64,000 nucleotides of DNA, taken from assembly GCF_902729405.1 (NCBI RefSeq), contig NZ_LR746496.1:1240001-1304000 (forward strand), written 5' to 3'. A program made the position numbers and the translations under genes. Positions within the stretch are counted from its first letter, which is position 1, and every line of letters begins with the position of its first letter. The stretch comes from Acididesulfobacillus acetoxydans (GTDB lineage Bacteria > Bacillota > Desulfitobacteriia > Desulfitobacteriales > Desulfitobacteriaceae). Of this stretch, positions 24,292-33,526 are shown piece by piece. The notes beneath the pieces are model-generated. The model was not told where the DNA came from, ran no database searches, and saw only the letters and a program-made list of their open reading frames with translations.

Positions 24292-26900
24292 ACGTCATTG
24301 AGCATTTTACGATTCGGAGTCTGAAGCAGAATCGAAAATGGACGGTCGCAACCATCATCGGCATTATCATCTCCACTGCCATGGTTACTGCCGTTGCAAC
24401 TTTTTTCTCATCTTTTATGGTAATGATGCAAAATACTGTTAAGGCGCAGACCGGAGACTGGCATGCCAAACTTCCCTGTGTCAGTGTTGCCGATCTCAAG
24501 ACCATTAAAAACGCTGGATTTGTTGGCAGTACGATGTTGACCCGTGATGTTGGTTATGCTGCTCTTTTGGGTTCTCAAAATAAAGCGAGACCCTATCTTT
24601 TTATCGAACAGTTTGACACGGCAGCTGAAAAAGGTTTCCCCACAACACTTGTAGCCGGTAGAATGCCGCAGAACGGCAGTGAACTGGCAATCTCACAGGC
24701 GGTACGGACCGATGCCGGTGTTCCTGTTCATGTGGGTGAGAAGCTGACGCTAAGCGTCGGGGAACGAATCTCTGGCAACAAGGTATTGACGCAAAAAGAC
24801 CATTTTCAGCAGCCAATGCAGGCGAATAAGCAGGCGGGTACTCCTGCCAGACCCCGCGAGACGCTTGTGCCGCGGTTGACAAAAACCTATACAGTGGTTG
24901 GTATAATCAAGCAACCGGCGTTTGAGCCATTTAGAGCAGCCGGATACACAGCGGTATCTTATCTTAACGACAGCACCTTAAAGTCCGGGGATAAAGTGGA
25001 TGTTTCCATACTTGCAAAGAACCTCAACCATAGTTTTTACAACAAGGTCGATGCTCTCGCGAAAAGTATCGGTATCAGTCCGTCATCCGTATCTTTTAAT
25101 AAGCAATTGCTCCGATACAGTGGCATATTAAGTGGGGCGAATAATCAAAAAATGGTGTATGGATTTTCCGTCTTACTGATCGCTATTATAATGATCGCCT
25201 CTATATCATTAATTTACAACGCATTTGCCATTTCATTCTCGGAGCGTACCCGGCAGCTGGGTATGCTCGCAAGCATCGGGGCAACAAAGAGACAGAAAAA
25301 GAAAAATGTGTATTTCGAAGGGTTCTTGCTCGGGCTTGTCGGCATACCGTTGGGCATTCTTGCAGGGATAGCCGGAATCGGTATGACAATTTCGGCTCTC
25401 AGGTCACTTTTGAGTACTTTCAGATCCTCCACTGGGCTGACCCTTGTGGTTTCTCCCATATCTATTATCGTTGCGGCTGTAATCGGGGTGCTGACCATTT
25501 TGATCTCGGTGTGGATTCCGGCACGGCGGGCATCCAAAATCATGCCGATTGACGCAATCCGACAAGCCAATGAATTCAGTCTCACCAGAAAAGCTGTGAA
25601 GACGTCATGGATAACCCGCGTGCTCTTTGGATTTGAGGGAGAATTAGCACTCAAAAATATAAAACGCAGTAGGAAAAAATATCGTGCGACCATTTTATCG
25701 TTAATTATCAGTCTCGTCTTGTTTCTGACTGTTTCTTCCTATGCCCAAACCGCGTGGAAAGTTAACGAAGCTACCAACTATGGAGTCAATTATGATTTTT
25801 CGGTGACATATTACAATACCCCAACATCCGTAATACAAGCACTCAACAGCAGATTAGCCAAACTTGATTCAGTCAAAAGCGCGACCACACAATACCTTGA
25901 TAGCGGTAAGATTCTGATGGAGAGCACGCAGCTGACACAGAACACAGAACACTTTGTCACACCGAATAAGCAGGGAAAGTACGAGATGAATGTACAGCTT
26001 ATAGGCCTGGATGACATTTCCTTTGAAGGATATGCAAAAAGCATTAGAGTTAACCCAAAGGACTATGAAAATCCAAAGGTGCCTGAAGCCATTATAATTA
26101 ATTACGGCACGGACTCTATCGGAGGCGTACACGCCGCGGGGCGGCTTGTAACAGTCAGCCCAGGCAGCACGCTGCAGCTTGAGAATAGTAGCGGCACATC
26201 GGAGAGTACAGTTTTGAAAATAGGGGCACTAACTGATAAAAGACCGACCGGCGTGTTGATCGGGAAATTTAATCCTATGAAAATGGTAGTTAGTGAAGAT
26301 GTTTTCAAGTCTATCAATGCCAAGCTTGATAATGGAAAACCAGCGGAAGCAGCGTTGTTTTTGACCACTGACAACAACCAACGACTTCAAGAACAGATTG
26401 GCGGTATCGACGGAATGTCTTATCTTTCTCCCGGTCAGGTGGCAATAATGAATTACATTGCTCTCAAAGAACAAGATAAAGGCAACAAAACGTTCATACT
26501 GGAGGTTTTCATTTATGGGTTTATCATCCTTATAGGCTTAATTTCTATTGCGAATATCTTCAATACCCTTTCGACGAACATTGGTTTACGGCGAAAGGAA
26601 TTCGCGATGCTTCGTTCAGTGGGGATGACGCCGAAGAGCCTTAATCGGATGCTTCGATATGAAAGTATTTTTTACGGATTAAAGGCTCTGCTCTACGGAC
26701 TACCTATAAGCGTTGCAACTGCGCTTCTGCTCTATTATTTCCAAAAGGGCGCGTTTAGCTTTGGATTCACACTACCTTGGGAAAGCTACGGGGCGGCTAT
26801 CGTACTGATCTTTGTAATTGTGCATGTTGTGATGTTTTATGCGAGTTCCAAAATAAAGAAGGAAAACATCGTTGATACGCTCAAAGACGAGACGCTCTGA
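24288..26900 (+). CDS. FtsX-like ABC exporter permease
   Basis: 870 residues, built as two FtsX-type halves. A membrane helix at about 20-45, a large external domain, three helices around 285-425, then a repeat of the plan: helix near 465, external domain, and three helices at about 740-860. LGMLASIGATKRQKKKNVYFEG and FAMLRSVGMTPKSLNRMLRYES are the paired cytoplasmic coupling motifs. Together with the ATPase it forms a mechanotransmission-type exporter or antibiotic-sensing complex, probably against membrane-active peptides (inferred). Confidence 0.93.
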   Translation: MNVIEHFTIRSLKQNRKWTVATIIGIIISTAMVTAVATFFSSFMVMMQNTVKAQTGDWHAKLPCVSVADLKTIKNAGFVGSTMLTRDVGYAALLGSQNKARPYLFIEQFDTAAEKGFPTTLVAGRMPQNGSELAISQAVRTDAGVPVHVGEKLTLSVGERISGNKVLTQKDHFQQPMQANKQAGTPARPRETLVPRLTKTYTVVGIIKQPAFEPFRAAGYTAVSYLNDSTLKSGDKVDVSILAKNLNHSFYNKVDALAKSIGISPSSVSFNKQLLRYSGILSGANNQKMVYGFSVLLIAIIMIASISLIYNAFAISFSERTRQLGMLASIGATKRQKKKNVYFEGFLLGLVGIPLGILAGIAGIGMTISALRSLLSTFRSSTGLTLVVSPISIIVAAVIGVLTILISVWIPARRASKIMPIDAIRQANEFSLTRKAVKTSWITRVLFGFEGELALKNIKRSRKKYRATILSLIISLVLFLTVSSYAQTAWKVNEATNYGVNYDFSVTYYNTPTSVIQALNSRLAKLDSVKSATTQYLDSGKILMESTQLTQNTEHFVTPNKQGKYEMNVQLIGLDDISFEGYAKSIRVNPKDYENPKVPEAIIINYGTDSIGGVHAAGRLVTVSPGSTLQLENSSGTSESTVLKIGALTDKRPTGVLIGKFNPMKMVVSEDVFKSINAKLDNGKPAEAALFLTTDNNQRLQEQIGGIDGMSYLSPGQVAIMNYIALKEQDKGNKTFILEVFIYGFIILIGLISIANIFNTLSTNIGLRRKEFAMLRSVGMTPKSLNRMLRYESIFYGLKALLYGLPISVATALLLYYFQKGAFSFGFTLPWESYGAAIVLIFVIVHVVMFYASSKIKKENIVDTLKDETL

Positions 26901-27120
26901 TGAGGTTCCCTGACGGAGAAACAACTTCTGGAAGGTTTAATGCTCCCGTCAGGAGACAACATTGCAAGTACATTAGGCCGATGGGCATCGGGCTCGGAAA
27001 GTGCTTTTCTGAAAGGGGGTCTCGGACATAAAAAAATAGATCAAACAAATATTTCTATTTTTACTTACAAACTGTAGATGGAAGAAAAGATTTTGCATCC
27101 AGCGAAAGGAAGGTGCCCCT

Positions 27121-27582
27121 ATGTTCAAGAGAAAGTACATACTGCAAGCCTTGCTGGTAGTGATGCTGGCCTTGGCGCTTGCCGGATGTGCCGGCCAATC
27201 ACAACCGATTGCCAGTAGCAGCGCCTCGGCTAATCCAACGGGCGGAGGGCAGACCGGCAGCGCTCCGGAGAGTGGCACCGGCAACGCAGCAGGGCAACCG
27301 GGACAGTCCGGCCAGACTAATGGTTCTCGCCTGGAAAATATTAAGAAAGCACTGGCGGGACTGGTAGCTGCCGGAACCATCACCCAGGATCAGGCAGATA
27401 AGGTGGCCCAGGCTTACTCTCAAGCTTTGGCCAACGGATCTTTGCGGATTAAGGGGGGCTCGGAGCAGCAAAATTCCGGCCAGAACCAGATCCTGGCGCC
27501 GCTGGTATCCAACGGAACACTGAATCAAAACCAGGTCAATGCTTTTGACAAGGCAATCAGTCAGAATCACGTCTCGAAATAG
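27121..27582 (+). CDS. Small lipoprotein, unknown function
   Basis: 153 residues with a signal peptide and lipobox LAGC (Cys 23), then a Ser/Gly/Gln-rich linker. The C-terminal half has two short similar segments (ALAGLVAAGTITQDQADKV and ILAPLVSNGTLNQNQVNAF), each with a turn followed by an x-Q-x-N/D-Q helix, as in small helix-turn repeats of secreted Firmicute proteins. Good ribosome site (GAAAGGAAGG). It follows the exporter by 220 bp and could belong to the same response, but it has no visible copy of the palindrome. Confidence 0.8.
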   Translation: MFKRKYILQALLVVMLALALAGCAGQSQPIASSSASANPTGGGQTGSAPESGTGNAAGQPGQSGQTNGSRLENIKKALAGLVAAGTITQDQADKVAQAYSQALANGSLRIKGGSEQQNSGQNQILAPLVSNGTLNQNQVNAFDKAISQNHVSK

Positions 27583-27649
27583 GCGTCGGCGGCTAAAGAA
27601 GGAACATCTATTGAAAGACGAAGGCATTTCAAGACGAATACCTGTTCCC

Positions 27650-28264
27650 TCAATTCGACAATACTTCCTCGTGATAAAAGGAAGCTATTAATCGCCAATC
27701 CTCTTGAAATAGCCTGAAAAGAACTGGTCTTCTTCGTACTGCCAAAGGGTGATAAGAAAACGCGGTAGCAACGCCGTTGTGGAAACTTATTTTTCCGCGG
27801 AGCGACTTGACCTGGGCATCTGAATTCTCAAGGAACGATTGAGTAGCGACATCTCCTAAACACACAACAAGTCGGGGAGTTTTGGATGTTAGCTTCTCTT
27901 GTAGATATTTGATACATGTTGACCGGGCCTCTACCTTATTATATTTTCGCACAGGGCGGCAGCGAAGGACATAGGTAACGTAGAGATCGTTGTTTCCCAG
28001 CCCTACGTTGGCCGCAGCCAAATAAAGGGTCTGTCTTGTGCCACAAATAAATGGTTCACCAGATTTATCTTCCCTGACACCGGGGTTATCAAGTAGGACA
28101 AATATCTGGGCATTCGGATTGCCCTCGCCCCATATTATTCTTGAACGCTGTTGGGATAGTTCACACTTCTGACAGTTCATAATCTCGGAAGGAGTAGGGT
28201 CTTCCGGCCAAATCTTTGGAGTTAAGGGCATAGTGCCAATAAGTTCTTTATAAATTTTGACCAC
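27650..28264 (-). CDS. Uracil-DNA glycosylase, Fe-S type (family 4/5-like)
   Basis: 204 residues. Four cysteines fit the iron-sulfur ligands (CQKC near residue 31, then the pair in LRCRPVRKYNKVEARSTC). Motif A appears as GEGNPNAQIFVLLDNPGVREDKSGEPF and the later motif as SYHPLAVRRRP. It should remove uracil from DNA. The GTG start at 28264 has a poor ribosome site; Met 12 (28231) is the alternative. The D-N pair in LLDNPG differs from the usual GEAPG form, so substrate range may differ. Confidence 0.85.
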   Translation of the reverse strand: MVKIYKELIGTMPLTPKIWPEDPTPSEIMNCQKCELSQQRSRIIWGEGNPNAQIFVLLDNPGVREDKSGEPFICGTRQTLYLAAANVGLGNNDLYVTYVLRCRPVRKYNKVEARSTCIKYLQEKLTSKTPRLVVCLGDVATQSFLENSDAQVKSLRGKISFHNGVATAFSYHPLAVRRRPVLFRLFQEDWRLIASFYHEEVLSN

Positions 28265-28311
28265 CTGTTTGCTGGATTAGTTCAACTGCCAATTCGATTG
28301 ACACTATTATA

Positions 28312-28509
28312 GTGGATGTGATGAAAACCTTCAAGCTAAAAACGTTATGCCATAATGTGGGGTTTAAGGAACAAGATGGCTACAGTGCATTTCAGATCAT
28401 CGTGCTCCTGTTTACAATGCCCTTCTTACTGCTAAAAAGTGTGGGTGACCTCTACAGGAGCAGCAGTCAGAGGATCATTTTTGGCAACGGGGAGGCCGAA
28501 CCCGAATGA
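28312..28509 (+). pseudogene. N-terminal fragment of an IS4-type transposase
   Basis: 65 codons: MKTFKLKTLCHNVGFKEQDGYSAFQIIVLLFTMPFLLLKSVGDLYRS-like text follows the N-terminal pattern of DDE transposases of the IS4 group, then stops where the DDE core should begin. Similarity is judged from memory of such elements. The same 500-bp stretch up to the Uma2 gene shows no other gene. Confidence 0.5.
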
Positions 28510-28752
28510 CAACCGGTGTGATCGCTTGATTTCCACATTCGGCGTTCCCATCCCCCAACGCAACCTCAGATCATCATGAGTTTGATGTGATTGACGACAA
28601 GGAAGGGGTCGAATTTGCTTGGATAGGTTGAAGACCATGATCGGCAGGGTACCGGTAAGCCCTCGTTTCGCGGATGAGATCGGGGCGGACGGCTATGCAG
28701 CCGACGCGGGCGCAGCGGTCGAGATAGTGAGGGCTGTGCTGTCTTAACGATG

Positions 28753-28790
28753 CGAGATCTCCTAAATATACTGTTATTTAGGAGACCTCG
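28753..28790. terminator. Hairpin after the second Uma2 gene
   Basis: Arms CGAGATCTCCTAAATA (28753-28768) and complement (28775-28790; 15 of 16 match) with a 6-base loop. It starts 11 bp past the minus-strand Uma2 stop. It has no strong U-tract. Confidence 0.6.
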
Positions 28791-28800
28791 TTGGTTTCTC

Positions 28801-29379
28801 TCAAAGGTTGGCAAAAACAGCCGCGAGGTCAACCTCAAAATCTGGGAAGGAGTTCACTTTTATCTTATCCTCGTTCGAGTAGATTTCCGGTCTGCCGTAC
28901 CTCTTGTTTTCCTGCAAGACAAAGACGTTCACGAGCATAATCTCAGGTTCGACTAGCCAGTATTCTCTGACACCGGCTTTTTCAAAAGCATTAAACTTTG
29001 TAAGCTTATCATTTTTTGCCGTCGAGGGTGAAACGATTTCGACAATAATTAGGGGTATGCCAAAATAACCCGTTTTTCTCAACTTGCCCTGGTCGCAGAC
29101 GATCGCGATATCCGGCTGGGATATAACATTGGAGATGTCCTCGTCGCTTTCGTCTGCTTCAGGTATACAAACATCAAAGGGTGCGGCAAAGACCCGGCAG
29201 GGTTTATCTTTGAGATAACCATGAAATTGGGCAAAGATGTTACCGGAGACCGCCTGGTGTTGCCAAGTTGGGGCCGATTGCATGTAGGGTACGCCGTCGA
29301 TTATTTCCCATCTTTCACCCTTTGGCCAGTTTAAATAGTCCGCGTAATTATACTTCTTGTTAGATTGCGGGATCGGCAT
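28801..29379 (-). CDS. Uma2 family (DUF820) putative restriction-type nuclease
   Basis: 192 residues. Family features: YNYADYLNWPKGERWEIIDG, HQAVSGNIFAQF, QPDIAIVCD, LIIVEIVSPSTAKNDKLTK, and AFEKAGVREYWLVEP. The PD/E-x-K core residues are the D in QPDI, the E in VEIVSPST and the following K. It is only distantly similar to the Uma2 protein at 14586-15161, so it is not a recent duplicate. It is flanked by transposase and intron debris, which suggests a turnover region. Confidence 0.9.
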   Translation of the reverse strand: MPIPQSNKKYNYADYLNWPKGERWEIIDGVPYMQSAPTWQHQAVSGNIFAQFHGYLKDKPCRVFAAPFDVCIPEADESDEDISNVISQPDIAIVCDQGKLRKTGYFGIPLIIVEIVSPSTAKNDKLTKFNAFEKAGVREYWLVEPEIMLVNVFVLQENKRYGRPEIYSNEDKIKVNSFPDFEVDLAAVFANL

Positions 29380-29555
29380 AAGACCAGCTCCTCACCACAC
29401 TTCACTCCCATTATCCATTATAAGGAAGAAAAACTTAACTGTCAATTTGTTTGTCGGTTAGTTTTGCGCTCAGCTGTACAAGATGGGGTGGAAAAGTCCC
29501 TTGGTGCCAGTACAGCGATCTGTAAAAAAAGTATGTTTCCGCATTTCACATTCAG

Positions 29556-29755
29556 AAACTCAAGAAGAAGATCCGAGAAGCAACGGGATGGGAGTCGAGG
29601 AGAGAAAGGGAAAACTCAATCAAATCATCCGGGGTTGGACAAACTACTTCAAGCCGGCGGACGCACGGCGGCTGCTCGAGACCCCGGATGAATGGCTGCC
29701 AAGTCGAATCCGGATGGTCACATGGCATCAAAATACGCGGCTGCGTTTTCCGTTT
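29556..29755 (+). pseudogene. Group II intron reverse transcriptase/maturase remnant
   Basis: The maturase (GIIM) tail is legible: KLKKKIREATG, a +1 frameshift near 29610, then KLNQIIRGWTNYFKPADARR and LLETPDEWLPSRIRMV. The RT domain, domain V RNA and ends are absent. Its last bases overlap the 3' end of the minus-strand oxidoreductase gene. Confidence 0.75.
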
Positions 29756-30960
29756 TGAAGCTCTTGTTGAACGGTCTGAGACAGTGGCCGCTCTGACTGG
29801 ATCAAGGCCGTGAGGACACCGGCTCGCTCGGTGTTGCCGACGAGAACGAAACCTTTCAGCTCGTCATTCTTCCAGACCAAACGTTGGTAGTGCGGATGGC
29901 CTGTTGTGCTGCGCGAAAGAGTGTCTTTGTGATGCCAAGGAGGGGCGGACGGGGGTCTGATCATCCCGGCGGAAATAATACGAAGACCAAAAAAGTCTAC
30001 CGCATTCATTCCCATCGACCCCGAATAGGTTAAGTGATGTCCAGCCATATTGGCCCCGGCTATACGGCCCTGGGTGGTAGCGTTGGGCCAAATCGGGTTC
30101 AGACGCTGGATTTGGTGAATGCGATCCCAGGCTTCGGCAACATCCCCGGCCGCATAAACGTCAGCAAGATTTGTTTCCAGGTGTTCGTTGACCGGGATTC
30201 CTTTCCGAATGGCCAGGCCGGATGAAGAGAAGGGCTGAGTATTGGGGAGAACACCCTTGCCGACGATGACAATGTCGGCAGGCAAGGTCTCTCCGTTACG
30301 GAGGTGTACGGAGTGGACGTGTTCTGAGCCCTCGATCGCCCCCACATCTTGGTTGAATTGAAATGTAAGGCCGTGGCTTGTTAAATGGGCTTGTAGGAGG
30401 TCGGCCGCTTCCGGGTTCAGCATCTGTGAGAGAATTTGCCCTGAGGAAATGATGACGGTGACCCGAAGTCCTTGTTTGAGCAGGGCATAGGCTGATTTGA
30501 GGCTGACTAAGCCTCCCCCGATGATTACGGCACGGCGGTTTGGTTCGAGATGTTTTTTGATTCGCAGTGCATCTTCCAAGTGTCTTAACGTGAATACTTC
30601 GGGAAGGTTGCTGCCCGGCACGGGAAGAGAAACGGCGGAGGCTCCGGTGGCAATAAGGCACTTATCATAACGGTAATATTCTCCCGCTGCCGTGAATAAA
30701 ACCCGTTTACGGGGCTCCAGACCGGTGACAGGGCAATGGTAGTGCACTGTCAATTGAAGTGCTTGCAGAGTATGGACGTGGCGCAGTGCGAGTTGAGATT
30801 GCGAGATATCTCCGGCCAGGAAATATGTGGTTAGGCAGCGAGAATAGAAGGGATACGTATCTGCTGTGAGGACTGTGATTTCAGAGCGGGTATCCTGCTG
30901 CCGGATTGCTTCGGCAGCGAAGAGGCTTGCGGCACTGTTACCCACCAATACGTAATTCAT
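29728..30960 (-). CDS. FAD/NAD(P)H oxidoreductase of the CO dehydrogenase operon
   Basis: 410 residues. Two dinucleotide folds: FAD (VGNSAASLFAAEAI near the N-terminus) and NAD(P) (VIIGGGLVSLKSAYALLKQG, about 150), plus the late FAD motif VYAAGDVAEA. YSRCLTTYFLAGD is typical of the nitrite-reductase/rubredoxin-reductase-like family. It follows cooS by 21 bp. CooS-CooF-FNOR operons are known in other anaerobes, where the flavoprotein is thought to pass electrons from CO to NAD(P); that role is inferred here. The last ~9 codons overlap a maturase remnant, so the C-terminus may have been altered. Confidence 0.92.
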   Translation of the reverse strand: MNYVLVGNSAASLFAAEAIRQQDTRSEITVLTADTYPFYSRCLTTYFLAGDISQSQLALRHVHTLQALQLTVHYHCPVTGLEPRKRVLFTAAGEYYRYDKCLIATGASAVSLPVPGSNLPEVFTLRHLEDALRIKKHLEPNRRAVIIGGGLVSLKSAYALLKQGLRVTVIISSGQILSQMLNPEAADLLQAHLTSHGLTFQFNQDVGAIEGSEHVHSVHLRNGETLPADIVIVGKGVLPNTQPFSSSGLAIRKGIPVNEHLETNLADVYAAGDVAEAWDRIHQIQRLNPIWPNATTQGRIAGANMAGHHLTYSGSMGMNAVDFFGLRIISAGMIRPPSAPPWHHKDTLSRSTTGHPHYQRLVWKNDELKGFVLVGNTERAGVLTALIQSERPLSQTVQQELQNGKRSRVF

Positions 30961-30981
30961 TAAGCGACTCCCCCATACGGT

Positions 30982-32889
30982 TCAAATGGTTAAACCCAGC
31001 GCTTTCCGTTTGGCGCGAATATCGGCGATCAGACCCTGAGCCGCTAAAATGGGATCGGTTTCGACATAGAATTTGCCTCCAATAACTTCGGTGAGCCCTT
31101 GCGTGAGCAGTTCGGTAACAGATTTGCTGCCTAAAACGGGGGGCACGACACCGAGATGTGTGGTAAGGCCCATCGTCACTGCCCAAGTTCCGATGCTGAG
31201 GGCTTTTTCGTGTTGCGGTTCAGGGGCGCTGGCGGCGACGGGGAGGGCTGCCGTATCGACTCCGAGATAGCGGGCTATTGCGGTGACCAGATCTCCGATG
31301 CGCGAGTTGTCTACACAGCTGCCCATGTGCAGGACGGGGGGCAGAGGCGCACCCAAGCCTGCTGCATGCCCCAGAGCAGTCAGGACGGATTTTAAATTGT
31401 CTCCGGCAAAACGTTCGGTTCCTTCGGAGTTCATTAAGCCAAATTTAGCTAAGGCATGTGCCGAACAGCCTGTGGCTGCGACGAGGATATTGTTTCTTAC
31501 GAGTTCTTTTACCATTTCCACATGAAAGCTGTCTTGAGTGACCTTGACATTGTTGCAGCCAACGGTGGCTACAACTCCGAAAATGTTGCCATTGGCGATG
31601 TTATCCACTAAGGGTTTTAAAGGCTGTTGGGGATTAAGCTGGGCTAACGCAGCAGTGATGGCTTCGACGCTAAATCCGGCCATGATCGTTGTTCGCTGAT
31701 CAGGGATGCGGACTTTACGGGGATCCCGCTTCTTATAAGCGGCAATCGCTTTGCGAACAATTGTCTGCGCGGTTTCATCCGCATTCTCCAGAGTGAAAGG
31801 AATATGAGTCGCTCCCGGAATTTTCACAATAGGCATCGTGGTGATCAATTCAGTATGGTAGCACGAGGCGACTTGAGCCAGTGAGGGCATGATGCATTGC
31901 ACGTCCACAACCATAACATCAACGGCTCCTGTGACAATAGCCAGTTCCTGAGCGAGAAAATTGGTAGCGAGGGGAATACCTTGACGCATGAGAACTTCAT
32001 TGCCGCTGCAGCAGATACCTGCCACATGGATTGACTGGGCTCCGACAGCTTCTGCTTCTGCAGACAGTTTCTTAGCCCAATAGACGATCTTTTCCGAGAG
32101 CAGCGGAACGTGTCCGTGAACGATCAGATTAACGGAATCAGACTTCAGAACACCCAAATTAGCCTCAGTCACGACTGGGGATGGGATGCCAAAGAGAATA
32201 TCCTGCATGTCTGTTGCTAACTTCAGACCGGCGTATCCATCCACAAGTCCTTGTTTAGCGGTAGCCAACACGAGATTAACCGGATCCGCATCCATGCCCA
32301 TGGTTGTTTGGTGCATCGCTTCCCGAATTTCGCGATCTGGGTTACGGGGGAGAATGCCCAAGCTTTGCCATACGGCGATCCGCTCTTTAGGCGCGTTGGC
32401 CAGAAGCCACTGCAGAGGCTGCCGGCTATGGTTCGACATATCCGCATAGGCGACACGAACGACTTCAAGAGCCAAAGCCTTTGTATCTTTGCTTGGGGTT
32501 TCCAAACCGAGGGCGGTTGCAATCTGGCGAAGTTTATCTTCACCCGCGATCGAATAATTAATTTTGTCCTCGGCAGCAAGTTCCAGAGCTTCGACGGCCT
32601 CGTAGGCGTGGTCCACGTGAGCGGCGGCTCCACCCGCAACTTGGCGCAGAAGGTTGCGGGCGACGATGACATCAGCGGTTGTTCCACAAATCCCCGCTTT
32701 GGGTCCGTTACCAAACGGATCGATCCGGCAAGGTCCCTGAAGACAATGGCGGCAACAGATTCCCAATGTGCCAAACCCACATTGCGGTTGTTGAGCCTCA
32801 TAACGATCCCAGACGGTTTCGATTCCATCTGTCGCGGCCTTCTTGAGTAATTCCAAGGCTGCAGGGTCGATGGTTTTGGCTTTAAGCAT
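30982..32889 (-). CDS. cooS: Anaerobic carbon monoxide dehydrogenase catalytic subunit
   Basis: 635 residues. N-terminal cysteines C37, C45, C46, C49, C54 and C68 reproduce the D- and B-cluster pattern of Carboxydothermus CODH-II with a constant offset of two. The Ni-Fe C-cluster ligands are all visible: H in VHGHVPLLSEK, C in GICCSGNE, C in VDVQCIMPS, C in TVGCNNVK, C in ATGCSAHA, C in MGSCVDNS. It oxidises CO to CO2 as a homodimer in the cytoplasm. No acsB/acsCDE or energy-converting hydrogenase genes are adjacent. Its start overlaps cooF by 8 bases. Confidence 0.98.
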   Translation of the reverse strand: MLKAKTIDPAALELLKKAATDGIETVWDRYEAQQPQCGFGTLGICCRHCLQGPCRIDPFGNGPKAGICGTTADVIVARNLLRQVAGGAAAHVDHAYEAVEALELAAEDKINYSIAGEDKLRQIATALGLETPSKDTKALALEVVRVAYADMSNHSRQPLQWLLANAPKERIAVWQSLGILPRNPDREIREAMHQTTMGMDADPVNLVLATAKQGLVDGYAGLKLATDMQDILFGIPSPVVTEANLGVLKSDSVNLIVHGHVPLLSEKIVYWAKKLSAEAEAVGAQSIHVAGICCSGNEVLMRQGIPLATNFLAQELAIVTGAVDVMVVDVQCIMPSLAQVASCYHTELITTMPIVKIPGATHIPFTLENADETAQTIVRKAIAAYKKRDPRKVRIPDQRTTIMAGFSVEAITAALAQLNPQQPLKPLVDNIANGNIFGVVATVGCNNVKVTQDSFHVEMVKELVRNNILVAATGCSAHALAKFGLMNSEGTERFAGDNLKSVLTALGHAAGLGAPLPPVLHMGSCVDNSRIGDLVTAIARYLGVDTAALPVAASAPEPQHEKALSIGTWAVTMGLTTHLGVVPPVLGSKSVTELLTQGLTEVIGGKFYVETDPILAAQGLIADIRAKRKALGLTI

Positions 32890-33382
32890 GGATATTCGCC
32901 TCCTTTAAATGATCAAGCCAAGAACGACGTCCGGCGGTTGCGAAGCGGTCGACTTCGATCCATTGAAGTGCTTTCGTCGGACAAGCGGCTGCACAGGCAG
33001 GTTCGTAATCCAATTCACGGCAACGATCGCACTTTAGCGCTGTATGCAGCGGACTCTCTGTGATCGCTCCAAAGGGACAGACCATGACACACATCCAGCA
33101 TCCGACGCATTTTTCAGGGTTTACTTGTACTAAGCCGGTGGTAGGATCTTTGTGCATGGCTCCGGACATGCAGGCTTGAATACAGGGTGTGTCTGAGCAT
33201 TGGCGGCACTGCAGCGGGAAGTTGAGGTCTCCGTTTGTTTCAACAAAGACGCGTTTTTGGGGAGTCTGAGCGTCAAAAATGGCGGTGAACAAGGTTTTGC
33301 CGGGAGAGTGTGCCACGGCACAGGCTAGTTCACAACTCTTGCATCCCAGGCAGTACTCTGAACGCACGAGTAACTGTTTCAC
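32882..33382 (-). CDS. cooF: CooF-type four-cluster ferredoxin
   Basis: 166 residues with four cysteine groups: CLGCKSCELACAVAH, CRQCSDTPCIQAC, CVGCWMCVMVC and CDRCRELDYEPACAAACP. This is the CooF/HycB-type electron carrier that takes electrons from CooS and passes them on, here probably to the flavoprotein two genes later. GTG start with GGAGG 7 bases upstream. A CooA-type operator lies about 70 bp upstream. Confidence 0.96.
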   Translation of the reverse strand: MKQLLVRSEYCLGCKSCELACAVAHSPGKTLFTAIFDAQTPQKRVFVETNGDLNFPLQCRQCSDTPCIQACMSGAMHKDPTTGLVQVNPEKCVGCWMCVMVCPFGAITESPLHTALKCDRCRELDYEPACAAACPTKALQWIEVDRFATAGRRSWLDHLKEANIHA

Positions 33383-33426
33383 GTTATCCCTCCTATCCAG
33401 ATGGATGATGAGTATACTCTAAATTC

Positions 33427-33472
33427 AGGATATCGGAAGATTCAGCTAAATTATGTCAGCTTCCCGACATAA
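33427..33472 (-). promoter_or_regulatory. CooA-type operator and possible promoter before cooF
   Basis: 33454-33469 reads TGTCA-N6-CGACA, the sequence known for Rhodospirillum rubrum CooA sites. The symmetry extends to TTATGTC/GACATAA (33451-33472). On the minus strand a weak -10 (TATCCT, 33432-33427) would put the operator centre near -41.5, the normal position for CooA activation. A better -10 (TATACT, 33416-33411) would put it nearer -56. Confidence 0.8.
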
Positions 33473-33526
33473 ACGAGATATTTTCACTGAACAGCCGGAT
33501 TTTGTTCAAAAAGCCGGTTCGAGAAT

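Noticed and set aside
27121-27582. Assignment of the lipoprotein to the BceRS-like regulon
   Set aside because: No copy of the GTGAC/GTCAC palindrome precedes it; proximity alone is not enough.
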